Source: Ottelia alismoides (lineage: Eukaryota > Streptophyta > Magnoliopsida > Alismatales > Hydrocharitaceae). From it: a stretch of DNA of 64,000 bases. The notes below the pieces were generated by a model. It did not search any database. It was not told where the DNA came from and was given only the letters and a program-made list of their open reading frames with translations. Shown one piece after another: positions 32,520-43,700 of the stretch. The position numbers and the translations under genes were made by a program. Numbering within the stretch: the stretch's first letter is position 1; each line of letters opens with the position of its first letter. The stretch lies in contig JAZKJV010005754.1 in the NCBI GenBank assembly GCA_037367405.1, forward strand, positions 62,001-126,000, in the 5' to 3' direction.

Positions 32520-35500
32520 TATACTATTCAAGACATATTTCCATCATTTAGTTGTTGAGTTTAAACATTAATACCATCATCTCAACAGTCGCATCATGTG
32601 CACTTGATTAACCAACTCAAGCAACCAACCCTAACTCCAACTTCAACCCACTTACTCCAGATTACCGATAACAAGGGGGATATCCAGAAAAGAGTGCATC
32701 GTGCCCAAACGGGACCACATCGGATATACCCTTGTGATGTAGTACGAGTCTTTGACGAGTATCGCACTAGGGATGCAGACACACCGACTCTACTCGTAGC
32801 ACTACGCTCAACCGATAGAGTCGCAGAATACACCAACAGACCTGCAGAACTGGAACTAACACTCCATCTAGTACTCACCAGTACCACGAAAGTTGCACCC
32901 CACTCTCGGGTATGCTAACTTCTCTAAGTATAACACTCATGCAACAAACATTGATAAGGAGGTTTTCAATATTAATTTCATTTAATAATTTAATATTCAT
33001 TCGAGAACACTACCACACTGATCATATGATTTCATAATGTGATTTAGAGTTATCGTAGTGTCTAGTTCAAATACTCATATTCGATCATTTATTATTTCTC
33101 ACAAACAAAAATATGTTAGCCATACAACCCGCCTACTCCATCGTGCGATTCTGAATACAACAAGACTACTAAGTGCATTACGTCACCAACTCGTCCATTG
33201 AGGTTGCGGCCTTTAGGGTATTTACCTGGACCCAAGGGTGTGTGTCCAATCTCTTGTGGAATATAAATCTATATACCCAATCACTATGATATATCGGCCA
33301 CTGAGCAATGTAAACAACACACCTACATCAAACACAAGTGCTGACATATTGGAATTTTGAATCATTTGATGTAGTCATTAATACTTACACTGCTATCATT
33401 ATTTTGATGAAGTTATAAATGTTCTCAGCATTCGTTATCATCAATTGTAAAGCTCAAACACTGGGTGATTTTGCCAAGTGTTATTCATGGTATCATTTCT
33501 TACACAATAATAATTATAGACAATGGGTGTAGCTTCTATATGGGAACTTTGACATAACTCTAATATGTTATATGTAGATGTGAGTTATCAAAAAGATGGA
33601 CGAAACTAACGTAGTTGCATGTTTTAATCACATAATATGAGCATTGACTCACTAATAAAACACTCATACCATCAATATAACACATAAAATACATGGATGT
33701 CTATTTGCAGATGGAGTGTTGGGTTAATTCCAAGCATGTTCCACAAAAAAATATAAAAGAAAATCAGGTTTTCCATTAGTTGATTTGGTATTCTAAACCA
33801 ATGTCGTGATGATAGTGATATTATACCATTATTATATATTAATTGGAAGTTGAATAGTCCACTTTCTATTTAGGTTTCAAATACACAGAAATGTGCCCAC
33901 CCACTGAGATACTTGTTACACCTCTAACACGAAGATACTCAGTACTTATTATATGCATACCACTATGTGTGGCTTTATTTTTAATCATGATACAATTATA
34001 TTATTTCAAAATTGCTATCAAAACAAAAAGGTCATACCTCACAATACAAAAAAAGGCTATTTACTATCGCCACAACATTTAACATACTTGAAATTAGGAT
34101 TATATATGTAAGTCTATAGCATACATGTTATTGAATGTTGCATTATACTAAAATGACTGTATAACGTATCCCTGTTGTTTTAGATCATGAGTTAATAGCA
34201 TATGTCATAAAGTAATAACTAATGCCATGATGATTTCCTCGGAGTTCATATCTTGAAACATAAAATTTTGTAACGAAAATATAGAATGTATAATTTATCG
34301 TAATTTCTACCATCATGGTAATTCATAAGATAAGACATCTCCCCTATTTGAAAATAAATTTTTTATCATTCAGGAGAAAGGGAGGATACAACAATTAAAA
34401 GCAGATGCAGTTAAAACCATAATCATCTTTAAGGGAATAAAAGTTAGAAGACATTAGTCGAGTCAACATTATCATCAAAACATAAATAACGTCATTCATA
34501 TCCTAAGTAATATACTAATCCACATTTATATTACATACTCCATGTATACTTATTATCTCATACATGGTTATCAATATGTGTATGACTTTTAAGCTATCTG
34601 ATATATCATATGTGCTTAATAAAATGTGAAAGAAGTTACAAGTGCATAATGTTTAACTTGATCCAAAATTAATGTAATTAAGCTGAATATAACTTCAATC
34701 TTTAAAAAGAAACAGACATCGACGTTAATAAAAACCATTGAAATCTGAGTTCACAGAATAGTTGTTCAAAATTTTCAAAATTCTAGATTATTCTATTTCA
34801 ACTCCAACATATCTCCACTTGAAATATGTATTCGTGCTATGCGGAAGATGTTAGTTCCAAGCAAATGTATATCCAATCAAATATGCAAATGCAAAATTCA
34901 ATTTCCTTTTTATACTCATGAGGCCCAAAAACCTTAATTATAATTTTAACATGTATCCCCTCATTTTATCTCAGCCAAACTAACGTAACCCCCCCCATTA
35001 TACTTTTTTTGCTGGCATTCTATATTTGGTTAACAAGAATTAGAATCCAATGTATTAAATTATATATCGTATTATTTGCACGCAATGGATTAAGAGTTAC
35101 GTCAAAAACTAAGATAATAGTGCTAACAAAAGATTCTTCGTGCAACATAGTGTAGATAACATCCCACAAATTTTACTGCAAGAATATAGACGGGACTCCA
35201 AGGATGTTCAAACATAGAACAGATTCGTGTGAAAACCAATAACAATGTGGGATAGAATTTCATTACACATATTATCTCATACAAGCATCCTTAAGTGTCC
35301 CTTTTTTACTATCATAATATAAATTAATCCTTATTTTCAATCATAATACATAAATTCTATCTTTCATTGTAAACTCAATATGCAATGATTTAGCAAACGT
35401 CTCTTTGATTCTTTTCTTTTAACAATTTGGAACATGAATCTCACAAGAGGGAAAACCCATCCATCAAGAGGGACTCTAAGGTCCGTAGGAGACAAACATG

Positions 35501-35865
35501 GTAAGAAAATCATAAATAAAAGGGAAAGGGATTGTACCTATGTGGTTCTTGCACATGCAATGCTAAACCTTCGTTCTAAGTCATTTATGTGCATTATCAT
35601 GACATCGACAACCCCTAAAACACAAGAAACCTTCTTTTAGATCTATCCATTAACAAAATAGTGAAGTGCATGAAAAAGGAGGTGTGATCTTACATTTCTA
35701 TTGGTTGATCCATGTGGAGGATGATGAGGGAAGCTCCCCTCGAGTAATGGTGGCAATCCACCACCTCCGATGATGCTCCGGTGGAGTTTTGATGAGCTTT
35801 GTGGGTTGGAGATAGTGAGTGGTAGCTAGGGTTTGCAAATGAGAGGGGAGAACATCCCAAGGATT

Positions 35866-35873
35866 CTTTTATA
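35866..35873 (-). promoter_or_regulatory. TATA box of the Tekay-like LTR
   Basis: The sense strand reads gggatataaaag, about 285 bp from the LTR start. A C-rich leader lies downstream. Function is inferred. Confidence 0.45.
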
Positions 35874-36989
35874 TCCCTAAAATTGGATTTGGACGGATCT
35901 CTTAGGTGGATCCCGCGTAAATACCGTATAACCACTTAAGAGTTGACCCTTCTTCACTAAAATGATCATAACTCACTCATCTGATGTCCGATTTACAAAA
36001 TTGTAGATGCGTTGGATTCCTAACGACGACAAGCATCCAACAATATGTTATTTTACAGTTAGATAATTAGATTTTCGTAATTTTTTAATGGACTATAACT
36101 ATTTGATCATCATAAACTTGACCAAGTTGTGGGGATAAAATCTAGGATTTCACAAGAATAGGAGGACAATCGGATTTGGCTCAAATGAAGATGAAATTAT
36201 AAAGAAAATAGAGTAATGTGAGAGGAATAAGTAACCTAATTTGGAGGAAGAAAGAATAATCATATGAATGATTGCCTGGGGATTGAAGGTGTATGACCGT
36301 CTGATCTTAGCTCTATAGGTCGGCAAACACCTAGGTTGAACACAGCAAATGTTGTTGTGACGCAAGGCGAAGAAAAAGACTTGGAACTCATCTGCTCACC
36401 CTTCGTCGCTCGGGGATATCTCCTAGGCGGCATTGTCATCGTCTGAAGAAGAACTAAGCTATGGAAGATTGTTTCAAGTTGGTTGGAACTGAAGCTGAAG
36501 GAAGTTGGTATTTTTTTCCAACTTTGGAGAATAAATTAGGAGAAATGAGAAGCAGTTAGAGTAATTGGAATGGATGGTGTGGATGAAGATGGTTTAGGCT
36601 AGAAGATCTATGGGTTATATTGGAGATTTATGGAGAATCAAGGGATGGAATAACTAGTGAAAGTGAGGTACTTTCAAGTTGGAATAGACTGAGTTCTTGG
36701 GGAAGATGAATGTGGTGATCACACGTGTCAGCACCACATAATTTTCAGAACCAAAATACTTTGTAAATTATATAATAATTATTAAATAAGGTATTTTAAA
36801 AGATGTAAAATTAAAAATGTAGTATGTAAATAATCTAAATTATGGTATATTATACATATATAAAGAATATATATTTTATGATATATAAATAAAATATCAA
36901 TAAATATGTGTATAATGTACTTTAAATAACATTTGTAATTTTAATTAAATAATTTATTAAATAAGGTACTATTTTTATATTTTATTAAT

Positions 36990-37102
36990 GGGATTTTACC
37001 CAATAGACCCTATAATCTTTTCCAATTACCTCCACGACCTTTGAAACAACCTAATTCCTCCCTCGACCACGTAAACTTGTTAAGCCTTACCCCACAAACC
37101 CT
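36990..37102 (+). repeat. MULE left terminal inverted repeat
   Basis: It pairs with the complement of 37,782-37,895; differences are scattered single bases. Confidence 0.85.
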
Positions 37103-37368
37103 ATGGTTAACCTCCATCCAGTTGCCCATTAAATGTAACTAGATTCCTTTGAAAACAGGGGCATGTTACCATATTTGTTGAATAAATTTACAAAAGATGG
37201 CATCCATCCCCTTACACTACCCCTACCTCGTCCCCGACCTCCCCCGCGTCGCCCTCGACCTCCCTGCACCATCGCCGACATGCACCTTCTTCAAGTCGCT
37301 GCAGACGTGCACCTACTCCTCCCCTCCCCGACCTCCTCCTGCGTCCATCTATGCGATTCCTACCTCAT

Positions 37369-37640
37369 CGACCTCCTCCAGGCCGCTGCCCACCTCCGTA
37401 ACCTCCTCTAGGTTGTCGCCCTCCTCCCTAACCTTTGCCTCCTCCCCACCTCGACCTCCTCCAGGCAGTCGCCCACCTCCCCGACCTCCTCCAAGCTGCC
37501 GCCTCCTCCCCTCCCCGACTTCCTCCAGGCTACCACCCACCTCCCCGACCTCCTCCAGGCCATTGCCTCCTCCCCTCCCCATCCACCTCCAGGCCACTAC
37601 CCACCTCCCCAATCTTGCTCCACCTCCTCCAGGTCGTTCA
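37369..37640 (+). repeat. 30-bp GC-rich minisatellite inside the MULE
   Basis: Variants of cgacctcctccaggc plus a variable half recur with 30-bp spacing (37,371, 37,401, 37,431; 37,454, 37,484; 37,518, 37,548), with a few offsets of about 34 bp or less. A 30-bp unit keeps all frames open, which explains the Pro/Ser-rich 181-codon frame (37,197-37,742) and the Gly-rich frame on the other strand. I do not treat either as a proven gene, though the longer frame starts just inside the left TIR. It may derive from a captured host fragment. Confidence 0.7.
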
Positions 37641-37781
37641 CCCACCACCGTTGGATTTCCACCATTGGATGACCTGTTGGAAAGAACATGGATGTGGAAT
37701 ATCCACTGTTCATTTCCATTGGATAGATTAACTCAAGGCTAACCCAAAGCAATTGACTCAAATATAGTAAAAACTGACAGC

Positions 37782-37895
37782 AGGGTCTGTGGGGTAAGAC
37801 AGAGCAAGTTTACGGGGTCAGGAGAGGAATCAGGTTGTTTCAAAGGTTGTAAAGGTAATTGGCAAATATTATACGGTATGTCGGGTAAAAATCGC
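37782..37895 (-). repeat. MULE right terminal inverted repeat
   Basis: The complement reads gcgatttttacccgacatac, matching the left end. It is followed directly by the second tttattaat. Confidence 0.85.
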
Positions 37896-38877
37896 TTTAT
37901 TAATTTATATAATAATAAATAATACTTATATGATTTTTTTATGAATTTTAATAATTTATTTTGCATAGATTAATGAATGCATGTATATACTATGTAGTTT
38001 AATTCTGATAATTTTAAGAGGTTTTTTATTTATTTAAAATATTAAATAATAAATTTCATTTTGGAATTTATTTTCTAATTTAAAAACAGTATCAAGAAAA
38101 TGATTAGAAATTTCTAAATTGGTTATACTAAAAATAGTGTGTACAGAATAAATTAAACAGCCTAGAAACCCAGTTGTCATTAGGTCCAAAAACTAACTTT
38201 TTGCAAGTGGACATCATTTTCGATGAAACACCTTCATTAAATAGAGAATTTAATATTAGAGAATTTAATATCTTGAACTTTAAATGTAAGTAGAGTGAAA
38301 TTGGAGTTTGTATGACGAAGTTTTGAGTTTTGAAAGTTGGGAAATTAATTGAATTTCTGATTACTTGGTATATATACATTTTAGAATTTTTTACTTATTT
38401 TTATATTTTTATAAATGTTTTATCTACACATTGGTGAAGAGTGTGGTGAAATTATGTACATATGAATAAAATATAAATATGTGAAGATTTTATTTATATA
38501 ATAAATAAATATAATTTAATGTGTCACATACATGGTCAGTTACTTTTGGGTTTTCTACCTTATCTCCTCCTACTTTATTGTTTGTCTATCAAGTCATGCT
38601 GACTTGGTATGAGGGGTTAGGTTATATAAAAATAGATTAAAACTATATTTATATATTCTAAGTCATACTATACATTATATACATATTTACAGTCTACCTT
38701 CAATTCTTTTTCTTTATTTTAATATTTATTATTTTTATTTATATTATTTTGATGTATAAAATGAGTTTTTATTCATGGATGTATTTTTGATAAAAGATGA
38801 ATACTAATTCATATTTGCATGTATTTGTTAAGGATTTTAAGACAAGATGCGACAGAAAACGAATTATGGATTCAACA

Positions 38878-39527
38878 GCAGAACAAAAGATTCTATATCC
38901 GTAGGGGTAAAACAAGAATGCAGTGCAATGCCAAAACAAAGAAATATCCAAAAGAAGCCTATAACAAAAATTTCAAAAATTTCATGCTTCAAGAAAAGGC
39001 CTGCTTATTGGTGAAGGCTTGGTTACACTAGCCAATCTTCATAAGGAAATATGACTACACTGGTCCATTTCTACTTCTTTTCCCTTTCTTCTAGCTTCTC
39101 CCTAATTAATTGTGCACTGGCATGCACCTGAGAAATATTCATCTCCCTGAGGATGAGTTACCAAAGGAAGAGACCACTAGACATATAACTGATTTTCTGG
39201 GAAGAGCTAACACGATTCATACAGTTGGTACATGTAACTTCAAGGTTACAAGAGTATATATCTGAAAGGATGGTTATGATCAGGCTATTGAAGTTTAAAT
39301 GAATAAAGGAGCATAAACCATAAGTGCTATTGAGTCACAAGTCCTAACCTTAACATGTTTTCGAACACATCGATCATCCAAAGGTCTTAATTGAGCTCCA
39401 AACTATGATTTTGTAAAGAGAAGTTTAAAAGTCTTAATCATTCTATCTTATTTATTTTCCTTTTCTTTATTATCTCGTTTGCATCAATTATTCTCCTAAT
39501 AAGTGTTTGCTAGGTACCATAAAAGGT
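38878..39527 (+). other. Z 3' non-coding region, second part
   Basis: It resumes the conserved block series after the solo LTR: 'atatccgtaggggta' (38,896-38,910; E3 has the same words on the minus strand near 48,655-48,641) and 'aaggaaatatgactacactgg' (39,042-39,062, matching E1 and E3). A gaacacat..caaaggtc stretch is followed by 'aagtgtttgctaggtacc' (39,501-39,518), shared with E1 just before its polypurine tract. There are frequent stops in all frames. The order matches E1 and E3 exactly, confirming that the solo LTR split one region. Confidence 0.6.
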
Positions 39528-39539
39528 AAGTATACAGGG
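39528..39539 (+). other. Z polypurine tract
   Basis: Aagtatacaggg lies directly before the LTR start TGATGAATACCC. It corresponds to taagtataggggg in E1 and E3. Confidence 0.65.
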
Positions 39540-40806
39540 TGATGAATACCCATTCATTCACCATTATTCCTTTAAATCCCTAGTTAAATGCATGTAACTT
39601 GTACAAATTAACAAACTTATTGTTGATTGTAAATAACACATAAAAACTCATATTCAAATATAAAATAAATGAATAAAAATGAAAAAAAATAAAGGAAGTA
39701 TTGTAAATACTGACTGACCTTAAACCCAGAATACTAAGTTAATATTGACTTAGTTGACAAGGAATTAAGTAGGGTAGATAAAGGCATAAAAATACAGACA
39801 AAATTACACACACTTAGAAACCTTAGATGCCTAATACACTTCATATACAAACAAACTTACACTAATTTATACACACTCTTACATGCTTCAAGTAAAGACA
39901 TTTTCTATACAAAACATGTACATAAAAATACATAGAAAAAACAAAAATAATTACATATAAAAATAATGTACAATAAGAATGGGAGGCAGAGATAAAAAGC
40001 CACAAATAAAATTCCACAGACCCATATCTTCTCCATATGAACTCAAAATTGACCAAACTCTCCTTATTGTACTATAAAATAAATTATCTATTTAATGAGG
40101 GTAGTTTCATAAAAAAATTGACATAAGATATTATAGTTGGTTGTTTGGGTCCCATTATACTATATACCAATATATTTTAACCTTTCATTTATTCTTTATA
40201 TTTTTACTTTTTTATAGTTTTAAATACTTATAAATATTATATAAAACTTATAAAAAAATACAAACATAAAATAAAGTCATTGAAATACAATATATTAAAT
40301 AATAGAATAAGATATATAAGTATATTATACCTATAATGTATATACCCTTAATTAATTAATTGCACAAATAAAATCAGAAAAATGAAATAAAAAATGTAAA
40401 TGTGTACTTAAATATATTATAAATATATGAATTATATATATATATATATAATAATTTTTTAAAAAATACAAAATAAAAATGAAATACACAATACATAGTT
40501 ATTTATACCGATAAATACACTTGTAAAAAATAACCTATAATAAATAAGCTTACAAAAATAAATAAAATTCACCTAAATGTGTATATAAAATTAGAAACAA
40601 CTTTCGTATTTTGAGAAATATTTAATACAATCATTTTCTATTTTATTTTCTTTTTCCTATATATTTATTTTTATTTTTTTATGTTATATGATGTGGATCA
40701 ATGAGGAGGCGGTGCTAGCTGACTCAGGCTAACTCTCAGCACCCCCTCTGCCCCCTTTGGACCGCTCCATTTGTTATTTTTTCCTCATTTTTGCCAATTT
40801 CTTGCT

Positions 40807-40816
40807 TTATATAGAT
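40807..40816 (+). promoter_or_regulatory. TATA box of Z LTR
   Basis: Ttatatagat lies about 1.27 kb from the LTR start. A C/T-rich stretch follows, consistent with a U3/R boundary on the + strand. Confidence 0.5.
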
Positions 40817-41265
40817 CCCTTGTACCTTCGATTCCTTCATGTGATTTCTTCACCTACCTCTGATTCATCACGTACATCAAGGATTGGCACAACATTCCCT
40901 TTGTGACAAGAAGTGGAGTATTTTGATTGGCGGTATAGAGGAAGGGCGGAGAGGCAATTCAACCATCGTAATAGACCTCTCCTGGTGGTTCTGCTCCCAG
41001 CCTTCTCGTGTAGGGGAGCTCCTTTATTTCTTGCTTTTACAATTCCTAGGAGTGGCAGTAGTTTAATCTTGTCTTTTATTTCATTTTATTTAATCTATTT
41101 TAGTGCAAAAATCAAATTCGTAGTTCGTCGAAGCTTTGAGCCCTGTCCTCTGTTCGCCCAGTTTCTGACTGTTGACAAACCTGCTGACCACTCCCATATT
41201 TTCACCCTTCCATCCTCTTTTGCCTTGATACATCCTTCTACCAAGATCTTGCACTGATCTGTGAT

Positions 41266-41598
41266 TCAACACTCATTCTCCTCCCTTCGATGGAGCACCT
41301 CCACTGCACCCATTTCCCCTTCTTTTTGAGCATCTAACTTGTCGAGGAGCATCAACCTCGACCCAAGAGTCTTCTTGTGCAGGATAGGGCCACAGAGAAC
41401 TCTTTGGAGGGATTGATTGTCCCAAAATAGGAGCTCCAGGTCCTTGAGCTTCATCGAGCCTCTAGACCACCATTGTTGAGCTCTGAACCCCATTAAGACA
41501 TCAGACCATTGCGAAATCGACCAAGGATCATTTTGAGTAAGCCAGCAGCCAGGGAGGCCACTGAAATCTAATGATACCTTGGAACAAAGTTTGCACAA
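41266..41598 (-). pseudogene. Possible LINE (L1-like) ORF2 fragment
   Basis: A 110-codon minus-strand frame reads '...QQWWSRGSMKLKDLELLFWD' and then '...ILHKKTLGSRLMLLDKLDAQKE...VLHRREENE'. The spacing resembles the region between endonuclease and RT in plant L1 elements, where K-L-K-x-L-K...W-N, then a basic linker, then L-D-x-K-E-E and R are conserved. There is no endonuclease or RT motif, no poly(A) tail that I can define and no target duplication. It could also be a chance frame in the GC-rich part of the Z LTR. Confidence 0.35.
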
Positions 41599-43293
41599 GC
41601 GGAGCTTCTTCCAAGTTCTTCTAGACCCTATCTCAATTGTTGGATGAAGAACAAATGGCTAGGTGTACAACCATTGTTGGATTGATTGCCCCAGCACTAT
41701 CATATCAATCTGAGATCTCATCTCAACGCTCCTCAGTGAATCATCGTCCACCATCCCGCACTCGACATGTGGATAAGTGGATCCATCCCTGCCATCCACC
41801 AATGCACACGTTGGGGGTGTTTTGCACCTCTCACCCCCACTTTTGTATTTAATATTTAGTTTACAAACAATCATCAACAATTGTAGAATTTGTGTATTAT
41901 TTACTTTAAGGACCCAGACATTTCGTTTATTTCATTTTAGTCCATTCCACATCACCTCATGTGACTGTACGTTTGTAGGGGTAGGAATTTTACGTAGACC
42001 CCTTTCAGGTATTGTGTTATTATTTTGTCCTGAAATGTTGAATATTAGTTGAAATAGTTTTGGACAATTTGCGTGATTGGTCTTGTTGTTCTATTTATTT
42101 ACAATTATACCCCAACATGCAAGGATTATATTTTAAAATGTGCGAATATTGCATGTGCCTCTATATTTTATTTAGGGGTTATGAAATGGTTTAAAACTTT
42201 ACAGAAATTGCAACTAGGTTAGTGTATTGAAGACTTAATGTTGTAATTGTAATTTAATTATTAAAAATACTAATTTTCATCTAAAAATTATAGGAAAATT
42301 TGCTGAAGTTCCTCGAACTCTATATTATCAATATTTATTTTTTGTAAGGTAAATAAAATTATTTTCCTATTTATAAAAAACAAAAATATTGCATTTTCTC
42401 CCATATATCGTTTAAAAATCCATAAAAATTACAAAGTTTTTGAAAATTCCAAAAACATTCTTGTTTGTTTATTTCATTATATTTTATTTTCTGACAAGAT
42501 GTTTTTGCAAAATTTTAATAAAACTCCTAAAAATGACAAAACACAAAAGAACTTATAAAAATTCTAAAATTTAACGAAAAATTATAAATACATATTTTTA
42601 GTTTCTAATTTTATTTGTATTATCTACTATCTAGGAAAATTGAAATTGGGCTCAATTTGATTTGAAAGATATTTATTAGGCACATTTCAAGTGCCTATTT
42701 TATGTTTCATTTATTTTGTGTAATTCCTTATTTTAAAATACATTAAGCATCTCAAGATTGTAAAAAAATCACAAAAATTGATAAAATTTTATAAAAACCA
42801 AAAAATATTTTATTTTTGAATTTTTGAATTTTTTTGTTATATTTTTAAAAATCTAAAAACATCTTTTTCAATTCATCCTTTACATAGCATATCTTCATAT
42901 ATATTATACTATATTTTCTTTAAAAAAATAAAATTAAAAATTTGCAAAACTAAAAATATTAAAAATAATATAAACTAAAATCACATCGAAATATTTAAAA
43001 ATTAAAAATACAAAACTTGCAAAATTGTCTATTAGTTTTTGTTGTTATGCCTCGTGTGCTTCTTTGTGGTTTGACCCTTACTACTTGTCTCTATACATAT
43101 TTTTGTAGGGTATAATGAATTCTAGCTCACTTCATTATATTGTTTGATCATTATAGTGGGTTAATTGTTGATTGGTTTGCTTGCGTTGAGTTCTGATAGT
43201 CGAGAGAGGTGCCAATACAATGAATGTTGGATACGACTTATCAGACACCGTAGGCCCTCCAAGACCAGATGTTTGGTACCTCGCTTGAGCGAT

Positions 43294-43700
43294 TGATGAA
43301 TCCATGATTCTTTTCTTTTGCATTTTGTCTTAAAACTCTTAACAAATGCATGTAAATATCCAATAATTTCCACATCTTATAAAAATAGCATTCATGAATA
43401 AAAATGTATTTTTTTTGCATTAAAAACATGTAAATAAATAAATAAATAAAAAGAAAATAAAAAGTGGCAGACTATGAATATGTATATATGTACATTATAA
43501 TTGAATTACAAATAAATATAGCGAAAGGGTATATTTATATAACCCAACCCCCGATACCAAGTGAGCATGAATTGGTCGACAAACAAATAAGTAGGGGAAG
43601 ATAAGAAAGAAAACAACCAAAAGAATTAATTATACGCATAGAATATTATTCCTTATTTATCCATTATCTATCAAAACTTCATTGATTTTTCATCAAACAC
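43294..43700 (+). repeat. W 5' LTR fragment (E1 family)
   Basis: It begins TGATGAATCCATGATTC and follows the start of the E1 LTR (sense) for about 400 bases, including 'aacaaatgcatgtaaatat', 'ataaccc...accaagt' and 'caaataagtagggg'. It breaks off near 43,700, where E1 would continue for another 2.5 kb of LTR. The next bases are gag leader. It is therefore an internally deleted LTR. Confidence 0.75.

Larger units (their letters stand above)
31881..36154 (-). mobile_element. Tekay/Del-like (chromovirus) solo LTR, 4.3 kb
   Basis: It starts TGTGGCACCCC and ends GGATTTCACA on the + strand. In minus orientation it therefore begins TGTGAAATCC and ends GGGGTGCCACA, the wording typical of Tekay-type LTR ends. 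Flanks ggaat (31,876-31,880) and agaat (36,155-36,159) match at 4 of 5 bases. On the minus strand a TATA box (35,873-35,866) is followed by a leader with the 81-aa frame 35,935-35,690, not taken as a gene. The interior 32,000-35,600 is AT-rich with a GC-richer block at 32,600-32,930. No internal domains are present, so I call it a solo LTR. Confidence 0.65.
36990..37895. mobile_element. Non-autonomous Mutator-like element (MULE)
   Basis: The 906-bp element has long terminal inverted repeats, 36,990-37,102 and 37,782-37,895 (about 113 bp), starting G(G/C)GATTTT(T)ACCC. They include the shared wording 'acctttgaaacaacctrattcctc' and 'cttaccccacaracccy'. Both sides carry the identical 9-bp duplication tttattaat (36,981-36,989 and 37,896-37,904). 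Length and TIR type fit Mutator-like elements. The interior is a GC-rich proline-coding minisatellite with no transposase, so it cannot move on its own. It sits in the U3 of the solo E1-family LTR. Confidence 0.85.
30490..38877 (-). mobile_element. Solo LTR of E1 family, itself carrying two insertions
   Basis: The left end 'tttgataaggttatc' and the right end 'atggattcaaca' match the ends of the E1 LTRs in the same (minus) orientation. Homologous blocks run in order: 'aagtatctctggatcgaac' (30,621-30,639), 'gggtagctgtgtaactaccc' (31,123-31,142), the 'aagtccctagagggacct' inverted repeat (31,251-31,268), then the U3 from 36,700. No internal region is attached. Flanks are gcagt (30,485-30,489) and gcaga (38,878-38,882), a 4-of-5 match. 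Removing the two nested elements leaves about 3.2 kb, close to the E1 LTR length. Confidence 0.78.
39540..43293 (+). repeat. Z 3' LTR
   Basis: It begins TGATGAATACCC after the polypurine tract. U3 (39,540-40,800) is very AT-rich, and 39,735-39,785 is the counterpart of the 'tgacttggt...agtagggga' stretch in the other LTRs. A TATA box lies at 40,807-40,816, then a GC-richer transcribed part (40,830-41,880) and an AT-rich U5 with repeated 'aaaaatccataaaa' wording like 1,050-1,440. The exact right end is not resolvable. It lies between about 43,100 and 43,293, where the next LTR starts. It contains a possible LINE scrap (41,266-41,598) and a (TA)n run at 40,433-40,450. Confidence 0.55.

Noticed and set aside
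37349..37648. Gly-rich minus-strand frame as a glycine-rich protein
   Set aside because: It is the complement of a 30-bp minisatellite; any such repeat keeps several frames open.
43205..43230. Possible primer-binding site 'ggtgccaatacaatgaa' after the Z LTR
   Set aside because: Only about half the bases match the tRNA-Asp primer site, and a 3' LTR should not be followed by one.
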